From positions 293,909 to 357,908 of the forward strand of contig NZ_JASKMT010000004.1 in assembly GCF_030124175.1 (NCBI RefSeq): a stretch of 64,000 nucleotides of DNA. The letters run 5' to 3'. Both the position numbers and the translations under genes were made by a program. This stretch comes from Streptomyces sp. 549. Its GTDB lineage: Bacteria > Actinomycetota > Actinomycetes > Streptomycetales > Streptomycetaceae. Each line of letters begins with the position of its first letter. Within the stretch, counting starts at the first letter, position 1. This document shows positions 19,036-27,770 of this stretch, piece after piece. The notes under the pieces were generated by a model, which was not told the DNA's origin, made no database searches, and was given only the letters and a program-made list of their open reading frames with translations.

Positions 19036-19689
19036 TCAGGGGCGCGAGTCGCCGTCACCGGCGTCCGCGTCGGCCTGCTTGGCCTGCACCTCGGGGTCCA
19101 GCGGGGATCGGCTGTCGAGGGAGCCGTCCACCGAGCTGAGCGGCGCGCGGTCGTCGACCTCGGTCGGCTCCGGCGGCTCCACCAGCCAGTCCGGGTTGGC
19201 CTGCTTGTCCCACCAACGCCAGGCGGCGACCGCGACACCGGCGACCACGCCGATCACCGCGAGCCGCTTGAAGGCGCGGCCGGTACGGGCCCGGCGCACC
19301 TTGCGCCGACTCAGCTTGCGCACGTCCTTGGCGGTCACCTCGCCGCGCAGCGCGGCGAGCGCGGCGGCGGAACGGGCCACGGCCTCGTCCCGGGCCGGAC
19401 CGGCTGCGGCCTTCGCCGCCACCACCTTGGGCGCCGCGAACTCCGCAGCGTGCTGGGCCGCCTTGCGGGACCGCTTGGCGGCGCGGGCGGCAGCCTGGTC
19501 GACGACCGGCGGCAGCGTGTCGCGCGCCTGCGCGAGCCGCGGCGCGAGCCGGTTCTCGTACTGCTCCAGTGCCGCGTGCTGGGCCTGCTTCGCTGCCAGG
19601 CCCACCTTCGGCGACACCGCGCCGGCGGCGTGCCGCACGTTGTCCTTGGCGGTGCCGGTGGCGGCGCGCAGGCTGTCCTTGCGGGTCAC
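19036..19689 (-). CDS. DUF5324 family single-pass membrane protein
   Basis: 217 residues: a long Ala/Lys/Arg-rich helical N-terminal region (about 1-145, probably amphipathic or coiled-coil), one transmembrane helix (RLAVIGVVAGVAVAAW, about 150-167) and an acidic, disordered C-terminal tail. I recognise the DUF5324 type of streptomycetes; its function is unknown. The GTG at 19689 was chosen because AGGAGG sits seven bases upstream. The repeated AAKVAA/KQAQHAA-like heptads resemble membrane-associated scaffold or apolipoprotein-like proteins, but this is only a resemblance. Confidence 0.75.
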   Translation of the reverse strand: MTRKDSLRAATGTAKDNVRHAAGAVSPKVGLAAKQAQHAALEQYENRLAPRLAQARDTLPPVVDQAAARAAKRSRKAAQHAAEFAAPKVVAAKAAAGPARDEAVARSAAALAALRGEVTAKDVRKLSRRKVRRARTGRAFKRLAVIGVVAGVAVAAWRWWDKQANPDWLVEPPEPTEVDDRAPLSSVDGSLDSRSPLDPEVQAKQADADAGDGDSRP

Positions 19690-20023
19690 GGGGATCCTCC
19701 TCCTCGGTGGCGCGGGTCCGGGGCGTCGCCCGGGAGACACATCACTCGTCAGTAGTCGCCTTTACACACGTTCCAAGATCATGCCTGCCGATCTGCGGCG
19801 CGGCACGTGTGGCCGGGCATCCGGGTTCACGCAGTACCCCGCTCGTGGGGCGTGTACCGGACTCTCAGCCGACAATGCCACGATTCGCGCATCCACGCTC
19901 CGGTTCGGCCGGGAATCGACGGTTCGTCACCCGTCCATCGGTACGCGGGGAGCATCGTGCACCTGGATGCGGCGTCCATGGGAGGATCGAGCGGAGTACA
20001 TAGCGGACTATGGAAGGTAGATC

Positions 20024-20551
20024 GTGGCTGAGCAGCTTTACGCCACCCTTAAGACGAACCACGGCGACATCGAGATCGAGCTCTTCCCGAACCACGCGCC
20101 GAAGACCGTCAAGAACTTCGTGGAGCTCGCCGAGGGCTCCCGCGAGTGGACCCACCCGGCCACGGGCAAGAAGTCGACCGACAAGCTGTACGACGGCACG
20201 GTCTTCCACCGGGTGATCAGCGGTTTCATGATCCAGGGCGGAGACCCGCTCGGCAACGGCACCGGCGGTCCCGGCTACGAGTTCGGCGACGAGTTCCACC
20301 CCGAGCTGTCGTTCAACAAGCCCTACCTGCTGGCCATGGCCAACGCCGGTCCGGGCACGAACGGCTCGCAGTTCTTCGTCACCGTCTCGCCGACCGCCTG
20401 GCTGACGGGCAAGCACACCATCTTCGGTGAGGTCACCAGCGAGGCCGGCAAGAAGGTCGTGGACACGATCATCGCCCTCCCGACCAACCCGCGCACCGAC
20501 CGCCCGGTGCAGGACGTGGTCATCGAGTCGGTCGTCATCGAGCGCCGCTGA
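20024..20551 (+). CDS. ppiA: Cyclophilin-type peptidyl-prolyl cis-trans isomerase
   Basis: 175 residues forming one cyclophilin domain with no signal peptide, so cytoplasmic. The active-site stretch FHRVISGFMIQGGDP contains the catalytic arginine, and later motifs NGSQFFV and TGKHTIFGEV are intact. It speeds proline isomerisation in folding proteins. It begins at a GTG and has its own promoter region (280 bp upstream, divergent from the DUF5324 gene). A hairpin at 20570-20604 separates it from the rhomboid gene. Confidence 0.95.
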   Translation: MAEQLYATLKTNHGDIEIELFPNHAPKTVKNFVELAEGSREWTHPATGKKSTDKLYDGTVFHRVISGFMIQGGDPLGNGTGGPGYEFGDEFHPELSFNKPYLLAMANAGPGTNGSQFFVTVSPTAWLTGKHTIFGEVTSEAGKKVVDTIIALPTNPRTDRPVQDVVIESVVIERR

Positions 20552-20569
20552 CCCGCGCCGGGAACCCTC

Positions 20570-20604
20570 CCGCCCCCTCCGTCCGTAGGAACAGGAGGGG
20601 GCGG
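20570..20604 (+). terminator. Hairpin terminator after ppiA
   Basis: CCGCCCCCTCC at 20570-20580 pairs with GGAGGGGGCGG at 20594-20604 around a 13-nt loop. Confidence 0.7.
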
Positions 20605-20757
20605 CGGTTTCGGCCGCCCGTCCCGCCGCCCGGGAGCGGTCGGGCCGGTCGCCGGGCCGCGACAGGGGACGGGTGACCGCGGAAGCACCGCGGATGCACC
20701 GCAGAAGACCGCGAAAGCACCGCAGACAGCCGTCCGACCTTCCGGGAAAGAGGAGCC

Positions 20758-21654
20758 ATGGAGCAGCAGCAGGGCGGACCGGGTGCGCAGAGCGCGCTGC
20801 CCGGCTGCTACCGCCACCCCGACCGGGAGACGGGCATCAGCTGCACCCGCTGCGACAGGCCGATCTGCCCGGAGTGCATGATCTCGGCGTCCGTCGGATA
20901 CCAGTGCCCGAACTGCGTGCGCGAGGGCTCGGGCACGGGCCACCCGCCCGGTGCGGACCGGCCGCGCACGGTGGCCGGCGGCCAGCTGGTCGCGGACACC
21001 AAGCTGGTCACCAAGGTCCTGCTCGGCATCAACGTCGCCGTGTTCTTCGCGGTGCTGTCGGTCGGCGACCGCCTGGTCACGGACCTCGGCATGATCGGTT
21101 ACGCGCTCGACTCCCGCGGTTCCTTCGCCTGGCTGGGCGTGGCCGACGGCGAGTGGTACCGGCTGCTGACCTCGGCGTTCCTGCACCAGGAGTTCTGGCA
21201 CATCGGCTTCAACATGATGGCGCTGTGGTTCCTCGGGCCGCCGCTGGAGGCCGCCCTGGGCCGGGCCCGGTTCCTGACCGTGTACCTGCTGTCGGCGCTC
21301 GGCGGCAACGTGCTGACGTACTGGCTGATGGCGCAGAACCAGCTGTCGCTGGGCGCCTCGGGTGCGATCTTCGGCCTGTTCGGGGCGACGGCCGTGCTGA
21401 TGCGGCGCATGCGCTACGACATGCGGCCCATTCTCATCCTGCTCGGCGTGAACCTCGTCGTCACGTTCCTGCCTGGCCTCAACATCGCCTGGCAGGCGCA
21501 CCTGGGCGGCCTGGTCACCGGCGCCGTGCTGGCCTACGCGATGGTGCACGCGCCGCGCGAGCGCCGGGCGCTGGTGCAGTGGGGAAGCTGCGTCGCCGTG
21601 GGGGCGCTCCTGCTGGCGGCCTGCGCCGCCCGCACCCTCGTACTGCTGTCCTGA
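20758..21654 (+). CDS. Rhomboid intramembrane serine protease with N-terminal zinc finger
   Basis: 298 residues. The N-terminus (about 15-60) has a B-box-like cysteine/histidine set (GCYRHP, SCTRCDRPICPECM, YQCPNC) that should bind zinc. The rhomboid domain follows with six hydrophobic helices. Catalytic serine lies in GASGAIFG (about residue 200), the histidine in HLGGLVTG (about 247), and HIGFNMMAL carries the family HxxxN motif. Such enzymes cut membrane proteins within the bilayer; the substrate is unknown. GAGGAG precedes the ATG. A run of DnaA boxes lies immediately downstream. Confidence 0.93.
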   Translation: MEQQQGGPGAQSALPGCYRHPDRETGISCTRCDRPICPECMISASVGYQCPNCVREGSGTGHPPGADRPRTVAGGQLVADTKLVTKVLLGINVAVFFAVLSVGDRLVTDLGMIGYALDSRGSFAWLGVADGEWYRLLTSAFLHQEFWHIGFNMMALWFLGPPLEAALGRARFLTVYLLSALGGNVLTYWLMAQNQLSLGASGAIFGLFGATAVLMRRMRYDMRPILILLGVNLVVTFLPGLNIAWQAHLGGLVTGAVLAYAMVHAPRERRALVQWGSCVAVGALLLAACAARTLVLLS

Positions 21655-21683
21655 CGCCGGGCTGGAGGGTCGAACCCCCTGGG

Positions 21684-21913
21684 TTGCCCACAGCTCTACC
21701 CTGAGTTATCCACAGCCTGTAGCGGATCTTGTGTATGACGCCCACTGCTCGCACACCTGACCGGAAAATCGCACAGGGGTACGTTTCCGCATGAAGATCG
21801 GGCAGCCGAAAGCCGCCGGCCCGTTCGTCACCGATCGGAACGGCGTCAACACCATGGGAGTTATCCACAGATCTTCAGAACTTTTCCCAGGCCTGTGGAC
21901 AACCTGTGGAAAA
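21684..21913. promoter_or_regulatory. DnaA-box cluster outside oriC
   Basis: Five DnaA-box-like 9-mers occur in the 361-bp gap between the rhomboid gene and crgA. Two are TTATCCACA (21706-21714 and 21861-21869) and one is TGTGGACAA (21894-21902). Two have one mismatch: TTGCCCACA (21684-21692) and TGTGGAAAA (21905-21913). No gene is seen here. The gap is about 40 kb from oriC and could titrate DnaA or place neighbouring genes under DnaA control. Confidence 0.65.
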
Positions 21914-22015
21914 CCCTCTGCCCGGTCGGCGGCCCCGTGCGGAACCACTGGACGAACCCCTGGTCGCGACCCTGCGGGGGTGCAACCGGGGCGTTGCCGC
22001 GTCCCTACCGGGGCG

Positions 22016-22273
22016 CTACTTCCACTGCGTGGAGACCACGAACCCCAGCGCGATGAAGCCGAAGCCGACCACGATGTTCCAGTTGCCCAGGGCATCAACC
22101 GGCAGCGTGCCCTCGGTCACGTAGAAGACCACGATCCAAGCCAGGCCGATGGCGAACATCGCCAGCATCAACGGGGCGACCCAACTGCGCCCGGTGCTGA
22201 GATCGATCTTCGTCCGCTTCGCCTCCGGCGAGGAGGAGTCGTCCTTCTTCTTGCGGATCCGTGACTTCGGCAC
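22016..22273 (-). CDS. crgA: Cell division regulator CrgA
   Basis: 85 residues with a charged N-terminus ([11 protein letters not shown]) and two transmembrane helices (about 36-56 and 66-82) joined by the conserved [18 protein letters not shown] loop; it ends STQWK. CrgA is an actinobacterial divisome protein that delays or coordinates FtsZ-ring assembly and, in Streptomyces, sporulation septation. GTG 22273 was chosen because AGGAGA lies about nine bases upstream and it matches the family N-terminus; the longer open frame adds 31 unrelated residues. It is divergent from the DUF881 gene, 100 bp away. Confidence 0.95.
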   Translation of the reverse strand: MPKSRIRKKKDDSSSPEAKRTKIDLSTGRSWVAPLMLAMFAIGLAWIVVFYVTEGTLPVDALGNWNIVVGFGFIALGFVVSTQWK

Positions 22274-22373
22274 GAGGGGGCTCTCCTGTCGATGCGCTGT
22301 GACCGCGCGGGACTGTTGCTGCTGTGGTCCGTTAGCGTAGTGGTTCCGTGCGGCGGAAGGAGACAAGGGTACG

Positions 22374-23111
22374 GTGACTGCTTACCGCTTCCGGCCTGCC
22401 CGGCTCGCCAGCATCGCTGTCTTCGCCCTGGCCGGCTTGATCTTCTGGATCAGCTTCAACACCGCTCAGGGCACCAACCTCCGCAGCGACGAGTCCATGC
22501 TGCGGTTCTCCGACCTCATTCAGGAGCGTAGCCGGGAGAACTCCCGGCTGGAATCCTCCACGGCCAGACTTCGCAACGAGGTCGCCGCGCTCGCCCGCCG
22601 CGACAGCGGCAGTTCGAAGGCGGAGCGGCAGCAACTGGACGAGACCGAGGAGAAGGCCGGCGCGCGGAAGCTCACCGGCCGAGCCCTCAGCGTCACCCTC
22701 ACGGATGCACCGCCGGACGCCACTTCACGGGTCACCTGGGCGCCCGAGCCGCAGCCCGACGACCTCGTCATCCACCAGCAGGACCTCCAGGCGGTCGTCA
22801 ACGCCCTGTGGCAGGGCGGCGCGGACGGCATCCAGGTCATGGACCAGCGGCTCATCTCCACCAGTGCCGTGCGCTGCGTCGGCAACACCCTGATCCTGCA
22901 GGGCCGCCTCTACTCGCCGCCCTACACCGTCACGGCCGTCGGGGACCCCGCGGCGCTGCGCAAGGCCCTGGACGAGGCCCCCACGATCCAGACCTACAAG
23001 CGGTACGTGGACGCCTACGGCCTGGGCTGGGACGTACAGCAGGAGGACCGCGCCACACTCCCCGGCTACTCCGGCTCGATCGACCTGCACCACGCCAAGC
23101 CCCTGGAGTGA
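22374..23111 (+). CDS. DUF881 family membrane protein
   Basis: 245 residues: an N-terminal transmembrane helix (about 10-30), a coiled-coil (about 45-95, [13 protein letters not shown] region) and a C-terminal DUF881 domain with [20 protein letters not shown] and [17 protein letters not shown]881 proteins neighbour division genes in Gram-positive bacteria and have an anchor-coil-domain plan; their role is unknown. It is divergent from crgA and is the first gene of a run that continues through the small membrane protein, pabA and two sortases. Confidence 0.9.
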   Translation: MTAYRFRPARLASIAVFALAGLIFWISFNTAQGTNLRSDESMLRFSDLIQERSRENSRLESSTARLRNEVAALARRDSGSSKAERQQLDETEEKAGARKLTGRALSVTLTDAPPDATSRVTWAPEPQPDDLVIHQQDLQAVVNALWQGGADGIQVMDQRLISTSAVRCVGNTLILQGRLYSPPYTVTAVGDPAALRKALDEAPTIQTYKRYVDAYGLGWDVQQEDRATLPGYSGSIDLHHAKPLE

Positions 23112-23307
23112 CGCGCCGCCCGCCCACCGCCCGCGCACCGGGGCCGCACCGGCACGCACGCCCGGCGGACGGGCCACCCCGGGGGCGCGGCGTGTGCGAC
23201 GGCACACCCGGTGCCTTGCCCGACCGACCCACGGTTCCGCCTGCCGCCACGTACTCTTGGGCTCGCGGAAGCGCACCGGGCGCACGGCGAAGGGAGGGCA
23301 CGCAGGC

Positions 23308-23469
23308 ATGTACGGGTGGATCTGGCGGCACCTGCCGGGCAACGTGTTCGTGCGCGGGACGCTGTCCCTGGTCCTGGCGCTGGCGACGGTCTTCCTGCTC
23401 TTCCAGTACGTGTTCCCGTGGGCCGAGCCCCTGCTGCCGTTCGGCGACGTGACAGTGGACGAGAACTGA
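23308..23469 (+). CDS. Small single-pass membrane protein (53 aa)
   Basis: MYGWIWRHLPGN, then one hydrophobic helix (about 17-35) and an acidic tail ending FGDVTVDEN. GGGAGG precedes the ATG by about 11 bases. I know no function; the start and the position between DUF881 and pabA genes look like a conserved streptomycete small gene. Its last codons overlap the start of a 10-bp tandem repeat array. Confidence 0.7.
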   Translation: MYGWIWRHLPGNVFVRGTLSLVLALATVFLLFQYVFPWAEPLLPFGDVTVDEN

Positions 23470-23557
23470 CAAGAGCCGACGAGAACCGACGAGAACCGAC
23501 GAGAACCGACAAGAGCCGGCAAGAGCTGACGAGAACCGACAAGGGCTGACGGGAACC
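23458..23557. repeat. Ten tandem copies of a 10-bp repeat
   Basis: Ten consecutive units in strict 10-bp phase with consensus GACGAGAACC; variants are GACAAGAGCC, GGCAAGAGCT, GACAAGGGCT and GACGGGAACC. The array begins in the last codons of the small membrane gene and ends one base before the pabA ATG at 23559, so it fills the whole spacer and replaces a normal SD. Confidence 0.95.
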
Positions 23558-23558
23558 G

Positions 23559-24188
23559 ATGAGCGCGCGCATCCTCGTGGTGGACAACTACGACAGCTTC
23601 GTCTTCAACCTCGTGCAGTACCTCTACCAGCTCGGCGCCGAGTGCGAGGTGCTGCGCAACGACGAGGTGCGCACCGAGCACGCCGGCGACGGCTTCGACG
23701 GCGTGCTGCTCTCCCCGGGCCCCGGCGCACCCGAGCAGGCCGGGGTCTGCGTCGAGATGGTCCGGCACTGCGCGGACACGGGCGTGCCGGTCTTCGGCGT
23801 CTGCCTGGGCATGCAGTCGATGACGGTCGCCTACGGCGGCGTCGTGGACCGGGCGCCGGAACTGCTGCACGGCAAGACCTCACTCGTCACCCACGAGGGC
23901 AAGGGCGTCTTCGCCGGCCTGCCCTCGCCGTTCACCGCGACCCGCTACCACTCGCTCGCCGCCGAACCGGACCGAATCCCGGCCGAGCTGGAGGTCACCG
24001 CGCAGACGGAGTCCGGTGTCATCATGGGCCTGCGGCACCGCGACGTCCCCGTCGAGGGCGTGCAGTTCCACCCCGAGTCGGTGCTCACCGAGTGGGGCCA
24101 CCTGATGCTGGCCAACTGGCTGGCCGCCTGCGGTGACGGCGGCGCGGTGGAGCGGTCCCGGGGACTGGCTCCCGTGGTAGGGACGTGA
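23559..24188 (+). CDS. pabA: Class I glutamine amidotransferase, PabA/TrpG type
   Basis: 209 residues. It starts ILVVDNYDSFVFNLVQYL, the usual TrpG/PabA N-terminus. The nucleophile cysteine is in VCLGMQS (about residue 83), and the His-Glu pair in FHPESV (about 170-172). It releases ammonia from glutamine for aminodeoxychorismate or anthranilate synthase. No synthase component I is adjacent, so amphibolic use in folate and tryptophan synthesis is plausible. Its stop overlaps the sortase start by four bases. Translation initiation must work through the tandem repeat upstream, which offers no strong SD. Confidence 0.92.
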   Translation: MSARILVVDNYDSFVFNLVQYLYQLGAECEVLRNDEVRTEHAGDGFDGVLLSPGPGAPEQAGVCVEMVRHCADTGVPVFGVCLGMQSMTVAYGGVVDRAPELLHGKTSLVTHEGKGVFAGLPSPFTATRYHSLAAEPDRIPAELEVTAQTESGVIMGLRHRDVPVEGVQFHPESVLTEWGHLMLANWLAACGDGGAVERSRGLAPVVGT

Positions 24189-25738
24189 CGGCGTCCTACG
24201 ACCCGTACACCGACCCCGAGGCGTTCGAGGCCGCGGTCGGCCGCCTCGCCGACCCTCTGAACGACCCCCTGCCCCCCGCCGCCGGGGACAGCACCCCCAC
24301 GCCCGGCTCCGTGCCCCCGCCCGGCACCGTACGCGGCCCTGAGGGCCCCGGCCGGGCGCAGGGCGCTCCCGGTCCGGCGCAGGGCTCGCCCGGGTCGCAG
24401 CATCCCCCTCCCGGCCCGGTCGCCCCGGGCCCCCAGGCGGGCCCGCCTCCCGGCCCGGCCCCGCAGCCGGGTGGCAACCCCCAGGGCTCGCCCTGGTTCA
24501 GGCCGCACGCCGACCCCACACCGACCGCCGCCCCCACGCCGACCGCCGCCCCCACGCCGACCGCCGCGCCCACGCCGACCGCCGCGCCCACGCCGACCGC
24601 CGCGCCCTCGCCGACCGCCGCCGAGGCGCCGACGGCCCCGCACCCCGCCGCCGCGCCCCGCCAGCGCGCGGGCGGCCCCCTGCCGCGCCGTCCGGCGCAC
24701 CCCGGTCCGGTCCCCGCGCCGGGTCCCGCGCCGCGCGGCCCGGTCCGCCGCGGGCCCGCGCCCGGCGGCCCGGGCCCGCACGCCGCCGGGCCCACCGCGG
24801 GCGATCCGCGCGTCCCGTCGGCCGCCACCACCACGTCCCCCGTCGTGCCGCAGACCGGCACACCGCCCCGCGGCCCGCGGCCTGGCGATCCGCAGCCCGT
24901 CGACCCGCAGACCCCCGACCCGCAGACCGTCGCGCTGCGGCAGGCCGTCCCCGCGGACGACCGGCCGCGGCCCGGCCGCACGGACGCCGAGCCGCCGTCC
25001 GACGGCGGCCGGGCGGCACGCCGCAAGGCCGCCGAGCGCGCGGCCCGGGCCCGCAAGGACCCGCCCGGGGTCATCGTCAGCCGGGTCGTGGGTGAGCTGT
25101 TCATCACCACCGGCGTCCTGCTGCTGCTGTTCGTCACCTACCAGCTGTGGTGGACGAACGTGCAGGCCAACATGCAGGCGAACGGCGCGGCCAGCAAGCT
25201 GGAGAAGAGCTGGGAGGACGGCGGCGCGGACCGCAGGCCGGACGCGTTCTCGCCCGGCACCGGGTTCGCGCTGATGTACATCCCCAAGCTGGACGTGCGG
25301 GTGCCGGTCGCCGAGGGCATCGACAAGGCGAGCGTGCTGGACCGCGGCATGGCCGGGCACTACGACGCCAAGTCCGGCCTGAAGACGGCGATGCCCTGGG
25401 ACAAGCAGGGCAACTTCGCGGTGGCCGCACACCGCAACACCCACGGTGAGCCGTTCCGGTACGTCAACCGGCTGGAGCCCGGGGACAAGATCGTCGTCGA
25501 GACCAAGAGCACCTACTACACCTACGAGATGACCAGCCAGCTGCCGTCCACCTCGCCGTCGAACGTGGACGTGGTGAGCGAGGTCCCGCAGCAGTCCGGT
25601 TTCACCAAGCCCGGCCGCTACGTCACGCTCACCACCTGCACCCCGGAGTTCACCTCGAAGTACCGTCTGATCGTCTGGGGCAAAATGGTCGACGAGCGCC
25701 CGCGGAGCAAGGGCAAGCCGGACGCTCTCGTCGAGTAG
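24185..25738 (+). CDS. srtE: Class E sortase with long Pro-rich N-terminal region
   Basis: 517 residues. The first 290 are cytoplasmic and low-complexity, Pro/Ala/Thr/Gly-rich, with six near-identical PTPTAA repeats. A transmembrane helix follows (about 303-323, ITTGVLLLLFVTYQLWW). The sortase domain has the catalytic histidine in AAHRNTHG (about 414), the cysteine in TLTTCTPEF (about 484) and an arginine in SKYRLIVW (about 493). Class E sortases of actinomycetes cleave LAXTG-type signals; in S. coelicolor they anchor long chaplins needed for aerial growth. GTG overlaps the pabA stop (GTGA). A second sortase follows. Confidence 0.93.
   Translation: MTASYDPYTDPEAFEAAVGRLADPLNDPLPPAAGDSTPTPGSVPPPGTVRGPEGPGRAQGAPGPAQGSPGSQHPPPGPVAPGPQAGPPPGPAPQPGGNPQGSPWFRPHADPTPTAAPTPTAAPTPTAAPTPTAAPTPTAAPSPTAAEAPTAPHPAAAPRQRAGGPLPRRPAHPGPVPAPGPAPRGPVRRGPAPGGPGPHAAGPTAGDPRVPSAATTTSPVVPQTGTPPRGPRPGDPQPVDPQTPDPQTVALRQAVPADDRPRPGRTDAEPPSDGGRAARRKAAERAARARKDPPGVIVSRVVGELFITTGVLLLLFVTYQLWWTNVQANMQANGAASKLEKSWEDGGADRRPDAFSPGTGFALMYIPKLDVRVPVAEGIDKASVLDRGMAGHYDAKSGLKTAMPWDKQGNFAVAAHRNTHGEPFRYVNRLEPGDKIVVETKSTYYTYEMTSQLPSTSPSNVDVVSEVPQQSGFTKPGRYVTLTTCTPEFTSKYRLIVWGKMVDERPRSKGKPDALVE
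24521..24628 (+). repeat. 18-bp tandem repeat inside the sortase gene
   Basis: Five to six units of CCGACCGCCGCSCCCACG (S = C or G) in frame, each encoding PTAAPT-type hexapeptides. The unit is a multiple of three, so copy-number change would alter only the length of the linker. Confidence 0.9.
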
Positions 25739-25800
25739 CGTGCGGCCCCTGCGGGCGGCGCGGCACGGCGGGTGGAGAGCGGACGGCGGGAGCGGTGGCA

Positions 25801-26550
25801 GTGACCGAGCAGGACGAGACGGAGACCGAGGAGCGCGCACCGCGCCCCGGGCCGCCGCGCCGCAGCCGTGGGCGGGTCGCCGCCGCCGTCAGCGCCTTCG
25901 GTGAGCTGCTGATCACCGCCGGCGTGGTGCTCGGCCTGTTCGTGGCCTACTCGCTGTGGTGGACCAACGTGATCGCCGACCGGGAGGCCAAACGTGAGGG
26001 CGACCGGGTACGCGGCGACTGGGCGGCGGGCCGCGGTGGCGGCAACGCCGGCGAACTGGACACCGAGGACGGCATCGGCTTCCTGCACGTGCCCTCGATG
26101 AGCCGCTCGGAGGTGCTGGTGAAGCCCGGCACCGACCCGGACGAGCTGAACCAGGGCATCGCCGGGTACTACGAGAAACCGGTCAAGTCGGCGATGCCGT
26201 GGGACGACGAAGGCAACTTCACGCTGGCCGCGCACCGCGACGGCCACGGCGCGAGGTTCCACAACATCCACCGCATCAGCGAGGGCGACCCGGTCGTCTT
26301 CGAGACGAAGGACACCTGGTTCGTCTACAAGGTCTACGCGACGCTGCCGCAGACCTCCAAGTACAACGTGGACGTGCTGGCGCCGATCCCGAAGGAGTCG
26401 GGGCGCAGCAAGGCCGGTCAGTACATCACCCTGACCACCTGCACGCCGGTCTTCACCTCCAACTACCGCTACATCGTGTGGGGCGAGCTGGAGCGCACCG
26501 AGCGCGTCGACGCCGACCGCACCCCGCCGAAGGAACTCACCGCCGGCTGA
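25801..26550 (+). CDS. srtE: Second class E sortase
   Basis: 249 residues: a short basic N-terminus, a transmembrane helix (about 33-55) and the sortase domain with AAHRDGHG (histidine about 145), TLTTCTPVF (cysteine about 213) and SNYRYIVW (arginine about 222). It is a paralogue of the preceding sortase and lacks its long Pro-rich extension. It lies 62 bp downstream and is probably co-transcribed. Tandem class E sortases partly redundant for chaplin anchoring are known in streptomycetes. GTG 25801 is preferred over GTG 25795 because of spacing from GGGAG. Confidence 0.93.
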   Translation: MTEQDETETEERAPRPGPPRRSRGRVAAAVSAFGELLITAGVVLGLFVAYSLWWTNVIADREAKREGDRVRGDWAAGRGGGNAGELDTEDGIGFLHVPSMSRSEVLVKPGTDPDELNQGIAGYYEKPVKSAMPWDDEGNFTLAAHRDGHGARFHNIHRISEGDPVVFETKDTWFVYKVYATLPQTSKYNVDVLAPIPKESGRSKAGQYITLTTCTPVFTSNYRYIVWGELERTERVDADRTPPKELTAG

Positions 26551-26725
26551 ACCCGGTACCACCGGGCGGGCAGGCGAGGGCCCGGCAGTGGTGCACGCCT
26601 TACACGGTCGGCGGCCCTCCGCGCCGCGGAATATGCCACTCCACGCCTATTGAGCGAACTTCCGTTAATCCGGCTGGATTTCGCCCACCCGAGCTGCCTA
26701 CGTTCCGCGGCGGAGGTGATGCACA

Positions 26726-27679
26726 GTGCATCAGGAGGACACCGCCGCGCCCGGCGAGTCGGCTGCCCGGCAGGACGCCATCGACATCAACGACTTCGTC
26801 CACGCGGCCACCGGCGCCCGGGTCCGCAGACTGACCATGCCGGACGGCAGCTACTGGTTCCCCGCGGCGGACGTCTGCCGCAGCCTCGGCTACGCGCACA
26901 CCGGTTCCGCGCTGCGCGGCATCGCCGACGACACCAACTGCGACACCCTGGAGAGTGTGCTGCACAAGCACACTCTCGACGTCCCGCCGGGCCGCCAGTG
27001 GCGCCGCGACATGAAGGTCGTCAACCTCCAGGGCCTGGTCCGGCTCGCCAACGGATGCACCAAGGCCGAGGCTGAACCGTTCAAGAACTGGGTCACCGAA
27101 GTGGTCGTGGCCGTGCAGCGCGACGGCCTCTACGCCCTCGGCCACGCCGAGGTCCAGCCGCCCACCGGCGCGACCGTCGCCTACGCCATGCCGCAGCAGG
27201 TGGCCGACGCCATCGTCCGGCTGGAGGAGCGCAACCTCCGCCTGGAGGAGCGCCACCGGCGCCTCGACGAGGAGTACGCCGCCGCCCGCCGCGCCGAACG
27301 CGCCCTGTGGGGCGACCTCAGCCGGGCGGTGCACCGCATCGCCGACACCGTCGAGCAGCTCACCGCCCGGCTGCCGCCCACCGGGCAGACCGTCCCCCGG
27401 CAGCCGGGCCCACCCCGGCCCGACGCCGGCACCGTGCTCGCCGCCTGGCACAACCGGCTGCCGCTCGTCGGCGACCTCAAGGCCGTCGCCCACTGCCTGG
27501 TCCCGGAGATGCTCGCCCACGGCCGCGTCACCCGCGCGGTGCCGCACCTGGCCGCCAGGACGGCGCTCACCGAGCACCGGGTGCACGACTGCCTGCGCCT
27601 GCTGCTTCGCCACGGCTGCATCGCCCAGGCCGACACCACGCCCGAAGGCACCCCCGTCTACGTGCTCCGCCACCCCTGA
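26726..27679 (+). CDS. Bro-N (phage antirepressor-like) domain protein
   Basis: 317 residues. The N-terminal Bro-N domain (about 22-120) has YWFPAADVCRSLGYAHTGSALR and the LQGLVRLANGCTKAEAEPFKNWV region. A charged coiled-coil follows (about 155-200, LEERNLRLEERHRRLDEEY). The C-terminal third looks like a winged helix (LTEHRVHDCLRLLLRHGCI). Bro-N occurs in phage antirepressors, and DNA binding is likely. No other phage gene is nearby, so this is probably a domesticated streptomycete regulator. GGAGGTGATG precedes the GTG start. The preceding 175 bp (26551-26725) presumably hold its promoter. Confidence 0.82.
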   Translation: MHQEDTAAPGESAARQDAIDINDFVHAATGARVRRLTMPDGSYWFPAADVCRSLGYAHTGSALRGIADDTNCDTLESVLHKHTLDVPPGRQWRRDMKVVNLQGLVRLANGCTKAEAEPFKNWVTEVVVAVQRDGLYALGHAEVQPPTGATVAYAMPQQVADAIVRLEERNLRLEERHRRLDEEYAAARRAERALWGDLSRAVHRIADTVEQLTARLPPTGQTVPRQPGPPRPDAGTVLAAWHNRLPLVGDLKAVAHCLVPEMLAHGRVTRAVPHLAARTALTEHRVHDCLRLLLRHGCIAQADTTPEGTPVYVLRHP

Positions 27680-27708
27680 CCGTCCCGCACGACGTACTGC
27701 GGGACGGT
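27679..27708. terminator. Hairpin at the stop of the Bro-N gene
   Basis: ACCGTCCCGCA at 27679-27689 pairs with TGCGGGACGGT at 27698-27708, starting on the last base of the stop codon. It separates the Bro-N gene from the convergent amidase gene. Confidence 0.7.
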
Positions 27709-27770
27709 CTCGGGTGCGGGACCGTTGTGTCGGTGCGGGACCGGTGTGTCGGTGCGGAACCGAGGCGGCG

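Noticed and set aside
22929..23472. Long minus-strand frames opposite the DUF881 and small membrane genes
   Set aside because: They are Arg/Pro/Gly-rich antisense shadows typical of G+C-rich DNA, without RBS or domain character.
24521..24628. Tandem 18-bp units as a CRISPR-like array
   Set aside because: The units are contiguous without spacers and code in frame for a Pro/Thr/Ala linker. No CRISPR array or cas gene was seen anywhere in the window.
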